Under the pieces are notes generated by a model. It saw only the letters and a program-made list of their open reading frames with translations, ran no database searches and was not told the DNA's origin. Of a stretch of DNA of 64,000 nucleotides, positions 1 through 10,977 are shown in pieces. The DNA is from Rhodococcus qingshengii (lineage in GTDB: Bacteria > Actinomycetota > Actinomycetes > Mycobacteriales > Mycobacteriaceae), in the NCBI RefSeq assembly GCF_021025955.1, contig NZ_JAJNCL010000002.1, positions 423,626 to 487,625 of the forward strand. The letters are read 5' to 3'. The translations under genes were made by a program, and so were the position numbers. Within the stretch, counting starts at the first letter, position 1; each line of letters opens with the position of its first letter.

Positions 1-1002
1 GACAAACGTCGGTGTGAGGTCGTTGTCGGAGACGATGATCGCGCCGCCTGCTGCGACAACGGGTTTCGCGTTGAGTTCCTGCTCACCGTTGCCGTGCGGC
101 AGCGGAACGTAAACGGCCGGAAGCCCGACCGCCGAGACCTCGGCGACCGTCATCGCGCCAGAGCGACAGATGGTCGCATCGGCTGCCGCATACGCGAGAT
201 CCATCCTCGAGAGATAAGGAACAGCCACATAGGGTGCTGTCTCCGAGTACTGGGTAACCTCGAGGGAGTTCTTGGGTCCGTGTGCGTGCAGCACCGAGAT
301 CCCCGCTTTCGCGAGTTCCTGGGCAGCGCCGGAGACCGCGTCGTTGAGCGACTTCGCGCCCTGCGATCCGCCGAAGACGAGCAGAACGGGACCGTCCTGC
401 GGCAGTCCGAAGTACTCGCGCGCTTGCGAGCGAAGTCCCGCTCGATCGAAATTGGCGATCGACGCCCGGACCGGAATGCCGACGATTTCGGCGTCTTGAT
501 CGCCGCGGTTCTTCACACCCGACCCCGGAACGGCGGCAAGTACGCGCGTCGCCAGGCGAGCACCGATCTTGTTCGCGATTCCGGCACTGGCGTTTGCTTC
601 GTGGACGACAATCGGAATCTTGCGTCGGCGCCGAAGAACACCACCACGGGCGGCAAGGTACGCCGGAAGCGCGACGTAGCCGCCGAAGCCGACGATCACG
701 TCGGCGTCGACGGAATCGAGTACCTCGCGGGTCTTGCGCACCGACGCGAGGATGCGTATCGGCAGTTTGAGGAGATCCATCGTGGGCTTCCGAGGAAGCG
801 GAACCGGCGGAATGAGCTCGAGCGTGTAGCCGCGGGCAGGCACCAAGGTGGTTTCGAGACCACGCGCAGTCCCGAGTGCAGTGATCCGGGTGTCGGGCTG
901 AGCGGCCTTGACCGCGTCCGCGACCGCAAGAGCGGGTTCGATGTGACCAGCTGTGCCTCCCCCTGCCACCACTACCGACAGAGCCGATTTGTTGCCGCTC
1001 AC
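1..1002 (-). CDS. murG: MurG, UDP-GlcNAc transferase making lipid II (3' end outside window)
   Basis: Transfers GlcNAc from UDP-GlcNAc to lipid I on the inner face of the membrane, giving lipid II. Reading from a GTG at 1002, the N-terminus shows the family glycine-rich motif [10 protein letters not shown] at about residues 15-24, and the visible 334 codons match a normal MurG up to the C-terminal domain, which is cut by the window edge. The start overlaps the ftsW stop as GTGA (999-1002), so translation is probably coupled. It is the last visible gene of the dcw operon. Confidence 0.95.
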   Translation of the reverse strand, partial: MSGNKSALSVVVAGGGTAGHIEPALAVADAVKAAQPDTRITALGTARGLETTLVPARGYTLELIPPVPLPRKPTMDLLKLPIRILASVRKTREVLDSVDADVIVGFGGYVALPAYLAARGGVLRRRRKIPIVVHEANASAGIANKIGARLATRVLAAVPGSGVKNRGDQDAEIVGIPVRASIANFDRAGLRSQAREYFGLPQDGPVLLVFGGSQGAKSLNDAVSGAAQELAKAGISVLHAHGPKNSLEVTQYSETAPYVAVPYLSRMDLAYAAADATICRSGAMTVAEVSAVGLPAVYVPLPHGNGEQELNAKPVVAAGGAIIVSDNDLTPTFV

Positions 1003-2477
1003 CTACGAATTCCTCGCTCTCGAACTTCTCGTGGATCTTGTGCCCTACGTGTCGGCGCCTGCCGACGCTGACCATTCTGCCCTCCCGCGGTGCGCTTCCG
1101 TGACCCAGCAGCCGCACCTCGCGTGGAATCCGCGGAAGTACGAGCGCCTTGATCTGCCCGCTTGCGTCGATCACCCGTCTCGATCGCACGCCGGCCGTCG
1201 CGTCCGCGAGCCGGTTCAATCTGCCGCGTGGGCTTCGGTCGACGGATCGGCCGACCCCCTGACGGAGGGTGGTACAGCACCGGCTTGGGGAGTCTGAGCA
1301 ACTTCGAGATCTTGCCGTCCTGCCCGGAGTTCAGAGCGGCGACCGCTTCGGGCTCGTGGCGAGCAGCATTGGCGATAACGCCGAACATGAACAGTGTGAT
1401 CGCCAAGGACGAACCACCGGCGGAGACCAAGGGCAACTGGAGTCCGGTGACCGGTAGCAGCCCGATGACGTAGCCGATGTTGATCATTGCCTGGCCGACG
1501 ATCCAGGTAGTTGCGGTGGCGGACAGGAGCCGCCAGAACGGATCGATGCTCCGGGCTGCGATGCGCAATCCCGTGTACACGAAAACGGCGAACAGCCCGA
1601 TCACTACCGCGCAGCCGACAAATCCCAGCTCTTCACCGATGATCGCGAAGATGAAGTCGTTGTGAGCGTTGGGTAGGTAGTTCCATTTGGCGACGCTCTG
1701 CCCGAGTCCGCGTCCGAAAAAGCCGCCGTCGGCGAGCGAATACAGAGCCTGCTTGGCCTGGTAGTTGTTACCCTGCAGGTCATCGCTCTTGTTGAAGAAG
1801 GCCTGAACTCGATCGGAACGATAGCCGGCCGTCATGGCCAGCACGCCTGCCACGACCACGCCCGTCACCGCGATCGAGCCGAAGAGCTTCAGTGGCAGCC
1901 CACCGAACCACAGCAAGGCCCCGACGATGATTCCCAATGCGATGGTCGTACTGAGGTTCGGCTGCGCGACGACCAGGGCGAAGACCAGCATCGCAGCGGG
2001 TACGAGCGGAATCAGGATCGACTTCACGGATCGGTCGTCCGGTCGCCTCGAGGCCAACAGATGGGCGCCCCAGATCGCCAACGCGACCTTCATGATTTCC
2101 GAGGGCTGCACCGAGAATCCACCGACGTTGAACCAGCGACGCGCGCCCTGCGCTTCGGTGCCGATTCCCGGAATCAGGACGAGTACCAGCATGATCAGAA
2201 CGACGACGAACAGCGGAAACGAATACTGCCGGAGCACTCTCGCCGGAATCCGCAGCGCGACGTAGAAGAGCACCGCCCCGAGAATCGCGAAGATCAACTG
2301 CTGGGTGAACAACGAATATGCCGAGCCGCCGGACACGTACTGCTCGACGCTCGACGCCGACAGAACCATTACGAGCCCCAAGACAGTCAACATCGTGGCA
2401 ATCGTCACCACCAGGTGGAACGATGCCAACGGCCGCGCCAACCAGGCACCGATTCGGGTCTTGGGACCCTTGGTCAT
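999..2477 (-). CDS. ftsW: FtsW, SEDS-family septal peptidoglycan polymerase
   Basis: A polytopic SEDS protein that polymerises lipid II glycan at the septum together with the class B PBP encoded upstream. About ten hydrophobic segments are visible. The family signature around [19 protein letters not shown] lies near residue 340. After the last membrane segment there is a basic, Arg/Lys-rich cytoplasmic tail of roughly 95 residues, longer than in enterobacterial FtsW and typical of actinobacteria. The ATG at 2477 overlaps the murD stop (ATGA), and the gene's own stop overlaps murG. Confidence 0.95.
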   Translation of the reverse strand: MTKGPKTRIGAWLARPLASFHLVVTIATMLTVLGLVMVLSASSVEQYVSGGSAYSLFTQQLIFAILGAVLFYVALRIPARVLRQYSFPLFVVVLIMLVLVLIPGIGTEAQGARRWFNVGGFSVQPSEIMKVALAIWGAHLLASRRPDDRSVKSILIPLVPAAMLVFALVVAQPNLSTTIALGIIVGALLWFGGLPLKLFGSIAVTGVVVAGVLAMTAGYRSDRVQAFFNKSDDLQGNNYQAKQALYSLADGGFFGRGLGQSVAKWNYLPNAHNDFIFAIIGEELGFVGCAVVIGLFAVFVYTGLRIAARSIDPFWRLLSATATTWIVGQAMINIGYVIGLLPVTGLQLPLVSAGGSSLAITLFMFGVIANAARHEPEAVAALNSGQDGKISKLLRLPKPVLYHPPSGGRPIRRPKPTRQIEPARGRDGRRAIETGDRRKRADQGARTSADSTRGAAAGSRKRTAGGQNGQRRQAPTRRAQDPREVRERGIRR

Positions 2478-3997
2478 CGCAGGTTCCCGGCTTCGCCAGG
2501 CGAATCTGTATACGGATCGGGTAGCGCGGCTACTGCGGCGGCGAAGCTGTCACCGCGATGCCCGTAACTGACAAACATGTCCAAGGACGCGGCGGCCGGC
2601 GCGAGTACAACGGCGTCACCTGGGGACGCCAATTCGGCGGCTTCGACTACCACTGCGGCCATGACGGCATCCGCGTCGGCACCCGACGGCAGCCGGATGG
2701 TGAGAGTCGAGTTGCTGCTGTTTTCGCTCACCACTGCATCGTCCCCTGACATCACGTGCACCACGGGAACATCGGGCGCGTGTCGCGCGAGCGCGTCCTC
2801 GATCACACCAGCGTCACGGCCGAGAAGGACAGCGCCGGAAAGTCTCGGGCCGACTTCGCTCACCAACTGGTCGACGCTTGCTCCCTTGAGCAGACCGCCT
2901 GCAACCCAGACGACGCGACCGTGCGCGAGTATCGACGGTCTGGCCGCGTGCGGATTGGTGGCCTTGGAATCGTCGATGTACACAACGGACCCGACACGAC
3001 CGACCAGCGCCCCGCGGTGTGGGCCGACCTTGTGTGCGGCCAGACCGCGCTCGACGACGCCTGCGTCGAATCCGAGTGCCCGCGCCAAGGCAGCAGCGGC
3101 CAGCGCGTCCATGACGCCGGCCGGGCCGGCCGGATCTATTGACGCCGCTTCGGCCAAGCGGACGTGATCGCCGAAAGCATTGTCGACAAGGTATCCCGCG
3201 TCGACACCCAGTTCTCCTTCGCCCGGTTCACCCAATCTGAACCCGATGACTTTGTCTGCAGTGGCGCGAGTTCCCAGCTCGGACGCGATTGCGTCATCGA
3301 GGCCGACCACCGCGACCTTTCCACTCAATGCCCGCGACTTGGCCTCGGCGTACGCACTCATTCCGCCGTGCCAGTCGAGGTGATCCTCGGCGACGTTGAG
3401 GACCACGCCGGCGTCCGGACAAACCGAAGGCGCCCAGTGCAATTGGAACGAGGACAGTTCGACAGCGAGGTACTCCACGCGCGGCGACGTCTCGGCGAGC
3501 GCGTCGAGAATCGGCAGTCCGATGTTCCCGCAGGCTCGGCCGACAACTCCGGCGGCGTCGAGAATCGAGGCCAACATCGACGTCGTCGTGGTCTTTCCGT
3601 TGGTCCCCGTCACGACGAGCCACTTGCGCGGCGCGCCGAAGTGCCCGCTGTGGTCGACGCGCCAGGAGAGCTCGACGTCTCCCCAGATGGGAATCCCGTG
3701 ACCGGCGGCGGCTGCCAGGATCGGTGCATCCGGACGAAAGCCGGGACTGGTGACAACGAGCCCGTAGTCGGTGATCGAATCCGGGGCATCCTCGATCGAG
3801 GTGGTGGTCACCATGTCCGCGCCGAGCTCGGCGCAGCGCTCCGCGAAGTCCAGAGTCGAATCGGCAACCGTCACGACGGCGCCGAGTGCGACAAGAGGCT
3901 CGATGGTGGCTTGACCGGACACCCGCCCACCGGCGACCAGCACTCGAGTACCGCGGAGCCAGGACAGATCGTTCTCGGAATCCGCTGAGCTGGTCAT
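2474..3997 (-). CDS. murD: MurD, UDP-MurNAc-L-Ala:D-Glu ligase
   Basis: Cytoplasmic ATP-dependent ligase adding D-glutamate to UDP-MurNAc-L-alanine. The 507-residue product has the Mur-ligase ATP loop [13 protein letters not shown] near residue 130 and the expected three-domain length (slightly longer than E. coli MurD). The ATG at 3997 follows the mraY stop by 5 bases, and the 3' end overlaps ftsW by 4 bases. It lies inside the dcw operon and is presumably co-transcribed from the mraZ promoter. Confidence 0.96.
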   Translation of the reverse strand: MTSSADSENDLSWLRGTRVLVAGGRVSGQATIEPLVALGAVVTVADSTLDFAERCAELGADMVTTTSIEDAPDSITDYGLVVTSPGFRPDAPILAAAAGHGIPIWGDVELSWRVDHSGHFGAPRKWLVVTGTNGKTTTTSMLASILDAAGVVGRACGNIGLPILDALAETSPRVEYLAVELSSFQLHWAPSVCPDAGVVLNVAEDHLDWHGGMSAYAEAKSRALSGKVAVVGLDDAIASELGTRATADKVIGFRLGEPGEGELGVDAGYLVDNAFGDHVRLAEAASIDPAGPAGVMDALAAAALARALGFDAGVVERGLAAHKVGPHRGALVGRVGSVVYIDDSKATNPHAARPSILAHGRVVWVAGGLLKGASVDQLVSEVGPRLSGAVLLGRDAGVIEDALARHAPDVPVVHVMSGDDAVVSENSSNSTLTIRLPSGADADAVMAAVVVEAAELASPGDAVVLAPAAASLDMFVSYGHRGDSFAAAVAALPDPYTDSPGEAGNLR

Positions 3998-4002
3998 GGT
4001 AT

Positions 4003-5085
4003 TCAGCCTCCGAGCGCTGCGAGGTATTCGCTGTAGAAGAGTGCCAATCCGATTGCCGACGCGATAGCCGCCAGCAACCAGAATCTGATGATCACCGTGG
4101 TTTCAGCCCACCCGGCGAGTTCGAAGTGGTGATGGAACGGCGCCATTCGGAACACCCGCCGTCGGCTGGACCGGAATACCGCTACCTGGATCACCACCGA
4201 CGCGGCCTCCGCGACGAACAGTGCTCCGATGACAACCATCAGCAGTTCCGTGCTGGTGGTGATCGACAGCCCGGCGAGCATGCCGCCGAGGGCAAGAGAA
4301 CCGGTGTCGCCCATGAAGATCTTGGCGGGTGCGGCGTTCCACCACAGGAAACCGATGCACGCGCCGGCGCCGGCCGCGCAGAGCACCGCTAGATCGAGTG
4401 GATCGCGGACGTCGTAGCAACCCTTGCCCGGGTTGGTCTCACACGAGTAGCGGAACTGCCAGAACGTGATGATGACGTAGGCACCGAGAACGAAACTCAT
4501 CGCTCCGGCGGCCAGACCGTCCAGGCCGTCGGTCAGGTTGACGGCATTGGACCAGGCGCTGACCAGTAGGTAGCAGAACGCGATGAAGACCACAGAACCG
4601 AGGGAGACTGTCGCGATGTCACGAACGTACGACAGATGAACACTGCCCGGAGTCAGCCCGTCGTCACCGCGGAACTGAAGGGCCAAGACACCGAAGGCAA
4701 TAGCTGCGACGAACTGACCGACCAGCTTCGCTGTCTTGTTGAGTCCGAGATTGCGCTGCTTGCGGATCTTGATGAAATCGTCGAGGAAACCGACTCCGCC
4801 GAGAGCTGTGGTCAGACCCAGAACGAGGAGTCCGGACGCCGATGGTCCCTCCGCGTTGTCCATGCCGAGACCGATGAGGTGCGAGCCGAGATAGCCGGCC
4901 CAGATTCCGGTCAGGATCGCGACGCCGCCCATGGTGGGAGTGCCGCGCTTGGCCTGGTGACTGGCCGGACCTTCGGTTCGGATCTCCTGCCCGAAACCTT
5001 GTTTCGAGAACGCCTTGATCAGAATCGGCGTGAGCATGATGGAGACCGCGAGCGCGATGCCTGCGGCGAGAAGAATCTGGATCAC
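4003..5085 (-). CDS. mraY: MraY, phospho-MurNAc-pentapeptide translocase (lipid I synthase)
   Basis: Integral membrane enzyme transferring phospho-MurNAc-pentapeptide to undecaprenyl phosphate. The 360-residue sequence has about ten membrane segments and the family aspartate motifs [28 protein letters not shown] and [12 protein letters not shown]. The GTG at 5085 overlaps the murF TGA (GTGA), so the start is well fixed by coupling. Confidence 0.96.
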   Translation of the reverse strand: MIQILLAAGIALAVSIMLTPILIKAFSKQGFGQEIRTEGPASHQAKRGTPTMGGVAILTGIWAGYLGSHLIGLGMDNAEGPSASGLLVLGLTTALGGVGFLDDFIKIRKQRNLGLNKTAKLVGQFVAAIAFGVLALQFRGDDGLTPGSVHLSYVRDIATVSLGSVVFIAFCYLLVSAWSNAVNLTDGLDGLAAGAMSFVLGAYVIITFWQFRYSCETNPGKGCYDVRDPLDLAVLCAAGAGACIGFLWWNAAPAKIFMGDTGSLALGGMLAGLSITTSTELLMVVIGALFVAEAASVVIQVAVFRSSRRRVFRMAPFHHHFELAGWAETTVIIRFWLLAAIASAIGLALFYSEYLAALGG

Positions 5086-6635
5086 TGCGAATCCCCGCTG
5101 TTCTCGCCGTCAGTGTTCTCGCCATCGGCGCCGGGCGTTGCGGCCAGAATCGCTTCGGCGACCGTCCACAGTTCAACCGACTTGGACGCCTTCACCAGCA
5201 CGAGATCGCCGGGTTCGAGTTCGGCTTCGAGGATGGCAATTGCCGCAGCCGCGTCGGGCACGACGACGGACTCGTCACCCCACGACCCCTCCATCACCGC
5301 TCCTTGATGCATCGCACGCGAGGTGCGGCCCGTTCCGACGACGATCAACTTGCTGACGTCGAGCCTGACGGCAAGGCGACCGATCGCATCGTGCTCGACC
5401 ACCGACTCCGGCCCGAGTTCACCCATCTCACCGAGCACAGCCCAGCTACGACGCCCGAAGTGCCGATCCGATCGTGCCATGGACACCAACGCTTTGAGGG
5501 CGGCGCGCATGGAATCGGGATTGGCGTTGTAACTGTCGTTGACAACGGTGACGCCGTCGGCGCGCTCGGTGACTTCCATCCGCCTCGCGGACGCCGCCTT
5601 CGTACCCTCGAGGACACGCGCGATGTCCGCAACCGCGAGGCCGTTCTCGAGTGCGACAGCCGCAGCGGCAAGAGCATTGCTCACGTGATGTTCGCCGTGG
5701 ACGGCCAGGCGAATACGCGCCGAACCCTGCGAACAGTTCAGTGTGAAGGAAGCCCGGGCCTGATCGTCGACGACCACGTCGGTCGCCCGAACGTCGCAGT
5801 CTTCCGACTGGCCGACGAATACGATCCGGGCTTTGGTCCGGCTCGCCATTGCGGCGACCATGCGGTCGTCGGCGTTGAGGACCGCGACTCCACCGTCGGC
5901 TGCCGACGGGAGTGCTTCCACCAGTTCACCTTTGGCGACAGCGATCGCCTCGCGCGAACCGAATTCACCGAGGTGTGCGGTACCGACATTGAGAACGACG
6001 CCAATCTTCGGCGGAGCAATCTTGGTCAGCTCGCCGACGTGGCCGACCCCGCGTGCCGACATCTCGAGGACCAGGAAGCGAGTCTTCGCGTCCGCACGGA
6101 GGACCGTCCACGGCAAACCCAGTTCGTTGTTGAACGATCCGGGCGGCGCAACAACCTCACCGCGTTCGCGCAACAGCGCTGCAATCAGGTCCTTGGTCGA
6201 GGTCTTGCCCGCCGAACCGGTGACACCGACGAGCGTCAGCCCACCATCAGTTGCTGTTCCATCAGTTGCCAGTTCGTCGACAACTGCTCGAGCCAAAAGA
6301 CCGAGGGCGTGCAGGACTGCGGCCCCGGATCCGTCGGTGTCGTGTTCGAGCAGCATCACCGCACTGGGACCGTCGTTCGGCACCGAAGGAACGACGATCG
6401 CCGGCACTCCGACCGGCCGCGCCGCGAGTACCGCGACGGCGCCTGCCGCCACCGCAGCTTCCGCGTGATCATGGCCGTCGACACGCGCGCCGGGTAGTGC
6501 GAGGAAAAGCCCACCTGGACCGACCTTGCGCGAATCGAATTCGACGGTTCCAGTCACCTGCGTCGACGAATCGTCGACGTCGTGCAGGGTTCCTCCGACG
6601 ATCTCGGCGATCCGAGAGAGCGTCATCGGGATCAT
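5082..6635 (-). CDS. murF: MurF, D-Ala-D-Ala adding ligase
   Basis: Adds D-Ala-D-Ala to the UDP-MurNAc-tripeptide. The open frame extends upstream to 6788, but that extension is Arg-rich out-of-frame murE sequence. The true start is the ATG at 6635, which shares one base with the murE stop (TAATG) and gives a normal 517-residue protein beginning MIPMTLSR. The ATP loop [13 protein letters not shown] is visible near residue 145. The 3' end overlaps mraY by 4 bases. Confidence 0.95.
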   Translation of the reverse strand: MIPMTLSRIAEIVGGTLHDVDDSSTQVTGTVEFDSRKVGPGGLFLALPGARVDGHDHAEAAVAAGAVAVLAARPVGVPAIVVPSVPNDGPSAVMLLEHDTDGSGAAVLHALGLLARAVVDELATDGTATDGGLTLVGVTGSAGKTSTKDLIAALLRERGEVVAPPGSFNNELGLPWTVLRADAKTRFLVLEMSARGVGHVGELTKIAPPKIGVVLNVGTAHLGEFGSREAIAVAKGELVEALPSAADGGVAVLNADDRMVAAMASRTKARIVFVGQSEDCDVRATDVVVDDQARASFTLNCSQGSARIRLAVHGEHHVSNALAAAAVALENGLAVADIARVLEGTKAASARRMEVTERADGVTVVNDSYNANPDSMRAALKALVSMARSDRHFGRRSWAVLGEMGELGPESVVEHDAIGRLAVRLDVSKLIVVGTGRTSRAMHQGAVMEGSWGDESVVVPDAAAAIAILEAELEPGDLVLVKASKSVELWTVAEAILAATPGADGENTDGENSGDSQ

Positions 6636-8272
6636 TACTTGCCTCCATGTGCTGTGTTGATCGCGAATCGGCCGATCATTTCGCCCAACACCTCGCGGTC
6701 GTCGAACGGGTGCTTGACCCCGTCGATTTCTTGACCTACCTCGTGGCCTTTGCCTGCTACCAGGACAACATCTCCTGGCTGTGCCCACCGGACCGCTTGC
6801 TCGATCGCGGTGGCCCGGTCCCCCACTTCACGAACCTCGCCGCGTTCGGATTCAGGCACGTCCATGGCGCCTTGCATCACCGAAGCACGAATCTTCGCCG
6901 GATCCTCGGTACGTGGGTTGTCGTCGGTGACGATCAGCAGGTCTGCACCTCGCGCACCCGCTTCGCCCATGAGAGTCCGTTTGCCGGCGTCGCGATCCCC
7001 GCCCGCGCCGACCACCACCGCAACTCGGCCGGGAACCTGGTTGCGCAGCGTGGCGATCACGGCTTCGAGCGCTGCCGGCTTGTGCGCGTAGTCGACCACA
7101 GCGAGAAAGCTCTGTCCACGGTCGATCCGCTGAACTCGTCCTGGGACATCCACAGTGCCGAGCGCTCGAACAGCGGCGTCCGGGTCGAGGCCGGCAGCAA
7201 AACTGACGGTCAACGCCAGCGCAGCGTTGGCCACGTTGTATCGCCCGGGGAGGCGAAGCGAGACCGGCCATGTTTGTCCGTCTGGCCCGACCAACTCGAA
7301 AGTCTGTGAGCCGTCCTCGGCAACCTCGACCGCACCGACCTTCCATTCGGCCTCGGCCGTCGAGGTCGAGACCGTGGTCACTGCATCGCTCTCGTCGGTC
7401 GCAGCCAACTCGGCCATCCGTCGACCCCATACGTCGTCGACGCAGACGACGGCATGCTCGGCTCGCACCGTCGACTCGGGATCGAACAACCGAGCCTTGG
7501 CCTGGAAGTACTCCTCGAAGTCCCGATGGAAATCGAGGTGGTCCTGCGAAAGGTTGGTGAAAGCGCCGATGTCGAAGCGGATGCCGTCGACGCGTCCGAG
7601 AGCGAGCGCATGACTGGACACCTCCATGACGACGGTGTCGATCCCCTGCTCCGCCATCACGGCGAACAGAGCATGCAGTTGCGGAGCTTCCGGCGTGGTC
7701 AGCGCGCTGGGGACCCGGCGGCCGTCGATGCGAGTCTCGATGGTGCCCACCAGGCCGGGCTTGCGGCCGGCCCCGGCAATCGCTGCTTCGAGCAGGTACG
7801 ACGTCGTTGTCTTGCCGGACGTGCCGGTGATGCCGACGACCTGCATCTTCTCTGAAGGTCGGCCGTAGATTTCCGCTGAGATCTCGCCGAGCACGTCCCG
7901 CGGATTCGGATGAACCAGAACCGGAACGGGACGGTCGGGCGCCTTGTCAGCGGCCTCGATCAATTCCAGGCCGGCCTCGTCGGTCAAGATCGCGGTCGCA
8001 CCGCGCCCCAGAGCGTCGACGGCGAACTGAGCGCCGTGCGTCCTGGCACCGGGCAGAGCAGCGAAGAGGTCGTCGGTAACGATTCCCTGCGCACGCAGGT
8101 CGACGCCCTTGACGACCACCTCCGGCGACTGTGATCCCGGTTGTCCGACCCATTCGAGGCGAGCCCCGGACAGTTCGGACAGCGCCGTGACCGCGGTAGC
8201 AACCGGTTGTGTCGGACGCGTCCCGGGAGCGCCGTCCGAGTTCGACGATTGCAAACGATTCGGCACTGTCAC
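6635..8272 (-). CDS. murE: MurE, meso-diaminopimelate-adding UDP-MurNAc ligase
   Basis: Adds the third residue of the peptide stem. The ATP loop GITGTSGKTTTSY is present, and the DNPR tetrapeptide (TDDNPRTEDP) that marks meso-DAP rather than L-lysine specificity is visible in the C-terminal half. This agrees with the meso-DAP wall of mycolic-acid actinobacteria. The GTG at 8272 follows AGGAG by 4 bases. A second in-frame GTG two codons later has 10-base spacing and is an alternative. The 189-base spacer upstream carries tandem repeats. Confidence 0.95.
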   Translation of the reverse strand: MTVPNRLQSSNSDGAPGTRPTQPVATAVTALSELSGARLEWVGQPGSQSPEVVVKGVDLRAQGIVTDDLFAALPGARTHGAQFAVDALGRGATAILTDEAGLELIEAADKAPDRPVPVLVHPNPRDVLGEISAEIYGRPSEKMQVVGITGTSGKTTTSYLLEAAIAGAGRKPGLVGTIETRIDGRRVPSALTTPEAPQLHALFAVMAEQGIDTVVMEVSSHALALGRVDGIRFDIGAFTNLSQDHLDFHRDFEEYFQAKARLFDPESTVRAEHAVVCVDDVWGRRMAELAATDESDAVTTVSTSTAEAEWKVGAVEVAEDGSQTFELVGPDGQTWPVSLRLPGRYNVANAALALTVSFAAGLDPDAAVRALGTVDVPGRVQRIDRGQSFLAVVDYAHKPAALEAVIATLRNQVPGRVAVVVGAGGDRDAGKRTLMGEAGARGADLLIVTDDNPRTEDPAKIRASVMQGAMDVPESERGEVREVGDRATAIEQAVRWAQPGDVVLVAGKGHEVGQEIDGVKHPFDDREVLGEMIGRFAINTAHGGK

Positions 8273-8289
8273 TCGACTCCTGGGAATTG

Positions 8290-8323
8290 TCGTTGGTCTA
8301 TTGCGGTCGTTGGTCTATTGCGG
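8290..8323 (-). repeat. 17-base tandem repeat in the pbpB-murE spacer
   Basis: Two perfect consecutive copies of a 17-base unit (TCGTTGGTCTATTGCGG on the plus strand, 8290-8306 and 8307-8323), followed by a partial, diverged third copy to about 8350. It lies 18 bases upstream of the murE start within the dcw operon. No function can be read from it. It looks like a short tandem array that could vary in copy number between strains. Confidence 0.85.
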
Positions 8324-8461
8324 TCGTTGGTCTGTCGTCGGTCTATGGCGATCGCTGCGCAAGCAAGGTTCGGCGCACTGCAATGAAAGAGATTACTGCG
8401 GCGTTTGAGATTACCGTGTCCGGGATTAACCCGAAGACCGTGTCGAACCCCACACCCGCAA

Positions 8462-10336
8462 TCAGTCCGCCTGCAACACCAACTTGCGACCGGGATCCGG
8501 CGACATCGGAACACTGTCACGCTGCAACATCCACGAGGCGATGTTGTGGAACAACGGCGCTGCCGATTGACCGCCGCCGCCGTCCACGCCGCGAACCGGG
8601 GCGTCGAGCATGATTCCGATCACGAATCGAGGGTTGTCCGCGGGCGCGATGCCCGCGAAGGTAATCCAGTAGTTGGAGTTGGAGTAGCACTTGCACGCCG
8701 GATCCACCTGCTGCGCGGTGCCCGTCTTGCCGCTGACCTGATATCCCTCGACGCCCGCGGCAACACCGGTTCCTCGTTGATTACCCGTGTCTTCCTGGGT
8801 GACCGATCGGAACATGTCCCGAACCGTCGCGGCTGTCTGGGCGCTGACCACCTCGACGCCCTCGGGTTGCGGCGTCTCGGTTCGAGCGCCGGAAGAATCG
8901 ACGGTTGACTTCACGATCCGCGGAGGAATTCGCATGCCGTCGTTGGCAATAGCCTGGTACATCCCCGTCATCTGCAGGGTTGTCATCGAAAGGCCCTGCC
9001 CGATCGGCAAGTTCGCGAAGGTTCCGCCGGACCACTGGTCGCGGCTCGGAACGCTGCCCGCGCTCTCGCCGGGAAGTCCGACGTCGGTGCGTTGTCCGAG
9101 GCCGAACCTGTTCAGCATGTCTGCGTAGCGATCCTCGCCCACTCGCTGAGCGAGCATCAAGGTGCCGACGTTCGAGGACTTTCCGAACACACCGGTAGAG
9201 GTATACGGGGCCACACCGTGATCCCACGCGTCCTTGACTGTGGCACCTGACATCGTGATGCTCCCCGGGACCTGCAGAACTTCGTCCGGAGTTGTCTTAC
9301 CGTCCTCGATAGCCGCTGCAGCGGTGACGATCTTGTTCACCGATCCGGGCTCGAACGGCGTACTGACCGACGGATTGCCCATTTCGGCTGTCGGCGCGTT
9401 CTTGTCGATGCCGATCGCGGGGTTGAAGGTGCTGTCGTTGGACATGGCCAACACCTGCCCCGTCTTGGAGTCCATGACCACAACCGAAGCGTTCTTTGCG
9501 CCCGACTTGTCCTTGGCGATCTGAACCTGCTGCTGAACGTAGAACTGGAGGTCCGAATCGATGGTCAGTTCGACGCCCGAACCGTTGACTGCCGGTTGCT
9601 TGTCACGCCAGCTACCGGGGATCACAGCGCCGTCGGAACCGCGGTCGTACGTTTCGGATCCATCGGTTCCGGCGAGCGTGGAGTCCATCGAATCTTCGAG
9701 GCCGAGCAAACCGTGCCCGTCCCAGCCGGTCGCGCCGACGAGATTCGCGGCCAGAGAGCCACCGGGGTACTCGCGGATGTCCTGTCGCTCGAGGCCGACC
9801 TCCCGGAACTTGTCCGAGATCTCGGCAGCAACAGCCGGATCCACGCTGCGTGCGAGGTACGTGAAAGTCTCGTTGCTGTTCATCTTCTGAAGCAGATCTT
9901 TTTCCGGAACGGTATCGCCGAGCTTGGCGTGGATTCCGGCGGCGATCTCGGCGAGGCGATCGCTCACTTCCGGCGCCTGCTTGTCGCCCTCGGCGCCCTG
10001 CTCGAGGCTCTTGGCGCGCGCTTCCTCGAGTTCCTTGCGTACCCGCACCGGCTGGAAGGTCAGCGCCTTGGCTTCCATAGTGAATGCGAGAGGATTTCCG
10101 TTGCGGTCGGTAATCGAGCCACGTACGGCCGGATCGACCTGCGTCGTGGTTCGTTGATTCGCGGACTCCGCCGCCAGGCTCGGCGCGTCGATGCCCTGAA
10201 TCCACAAGAGCTGCAATGCCGCAACGGCGAGCGCACCACACATCGTGATACGACCGACTCGCTGGCGAAACGGGAAGGAAGCGGTCGCCGAGCGGCGCGG
10301 ACGCCGACCGGGGTTGTTACGGGAGTTCTGACTCAC
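8462..10336 (-). CDS. pbpB: PbpB/FtsI, class B penicillin-binding protein (septal transpeptidase)
   Basis: Septal D,D-transpeptidase acting outside the membrane and partnered with FtsW. The 624-residue product has a basic cytoplasmic N-terminus, one membrane anchor near residues 30-50, a dimerisation domain, and the transpeptidase motifs SVNK (catalytic Ser about residue 332), SSN and KTGTAQQ. The GTG at 10336 overlaps the ftsL stop (GTGA). A 189-base spacer, unusual for this tightly packed operon, separates it from murE. Confidence 0.95.
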   Translation of the reverse strand: MSQNSRNNPGRRPRRSATASFPFRQRVGRITMCGALAVAALQLLWIQGIDAPSLAAESANQRTTTQVDPAVRGSITDRNGNPLAFTMEAKALTFQPVRVRKELEEARAKSLEQGAEGDKQAPEVSDRLAEIAAGIHAKLGDTVPEKDLLQKMNSNETFTYLARSVDPAVAAEISDKFREVGLERQDIREYPGGSLAANLVGATGWDGHGLLGLEDSMDSTLAGTDGSETYDRGSDGAVIPGSWRDKQPAVNGSGVELTIDSDLQFYVQQQVQIAKDKSGAKNASVVVMDSKTGQVLAMSNDSTFNPAIGIDKNAPTAEMGNPSVSTPFEPGSVNKIVTAAAAIEDGKTTPDEVLQVPGSITMSGATVKDAWDHGVAPYTSTGVFGKSSNVGTLMLAQRVGEDRYADMLNRFGLGQRTDVGLPGESAGSVPSRDQWSGGTFANLPIGQGLSMTTLQMTGMYQAIANDGMRIPPRIVKSTVDSSGARTETPQPEGVEVVSAQTAATVRDMFRSVTQEDTGNQRGTGVAAGVEGYQVSGKTGTAQQVDPACKCYSNSNYWITFAGIAPADNPRFVIGIMLDAPVRGVDGGGGQSAAPLFHNIASWMLQRDSVPMSPDPGRKLVLQAD

Positions 10337-10977
10337 CGACGTTCCTCAGGCGGAGCAGGCACCGCCGTCGTGGTGGCGGGTGCTGTCGTTGTGGGGATCA
10401 CAGGAACCAATTGTTCACTCTGCGCGAGGTTTCGCGTGTTATTGGGAACGCTCGGCGTGGCTCCGGGAACAACCGGCGTCGTAGTACGCGGTGGCGTCGC
10501 GGTCGGAGCGGGGACCGACGTGGGCGCATCGAGCGGCGGCATCGCTCCGGCAGTCGCGGGAGTCGGCGTTCCGACGACCTCGACCGAACCACCCGGATGC
10601 ACCACCAGGCGTGCAGGATCCTTGGCCGGCACCATGCCGAGAGCGCTTGCCTGATTTGCCAACTCCGGAGCCGAGTTACGCGACTGGAAGTCACGTTCGA
10701 GCGCTGCTTTCTGCTCGACCAAAGACTGGTTATAGGCACGCGCATCACTGAGTTGGTACGAATCTTCGGCAGCGCGAGTGGTCAGCAGCAGTGTCACCGC
10801 AAGACCGATCGACAGAAGTCCGATGACGGAGGCCACGAACGGTACTCGTCCCTTGAGCATCGCCCGAGGAGAGATCGACGGGCCGGCAGCAGCGGCAGTT
10901 CCGGTCCGACCAGCCGCCCGCGCGGTGCGCTTCTCGTATGCGCGTTGCGCTGCACCGGATTTACCCTGACCACTCAT
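10333..10977 (-). CDS. ftsL: FtsL-like divisome membrane protein
   Basis: Small bitopic protein in the conserved FtsL position between rsmH and pbpB. Of 214 residues, about 50 are a basic cytoplasmic N-terminus. One membrane segment ([19 protein letters not shown]) follows, then a short coiled-coil-like stretch, then a long Pro/Thr/Ala-rich extracytoplasmic tail of roughly 90 residues. Sequence similarity in this family is weak, so the call rests on topology and position. The ATG at 10977 overlaps the rsmH stop (ATGA), and the stop overlaps pbpB. Confidence 0.8.
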   Translation of the reverse strand: MSGQGKSGAAQRAYEKRTARAAGRTGTAAAAGPSISPRAMLKGRVPFVASVIGLLSIGLAVTLLLTTRAAEDSYQLSDARAYNQSLVEQKAALERDFQSRNSAPELANQASALGMVPAKDPARLVVHPGGSVEVVGTPTPATAGAMPPLDAPTSVPAPTATPPRTTTPVVPGATPSVPNNTRNLAQSEQLVPVIPTTTAPATTTAVPAPPEERR

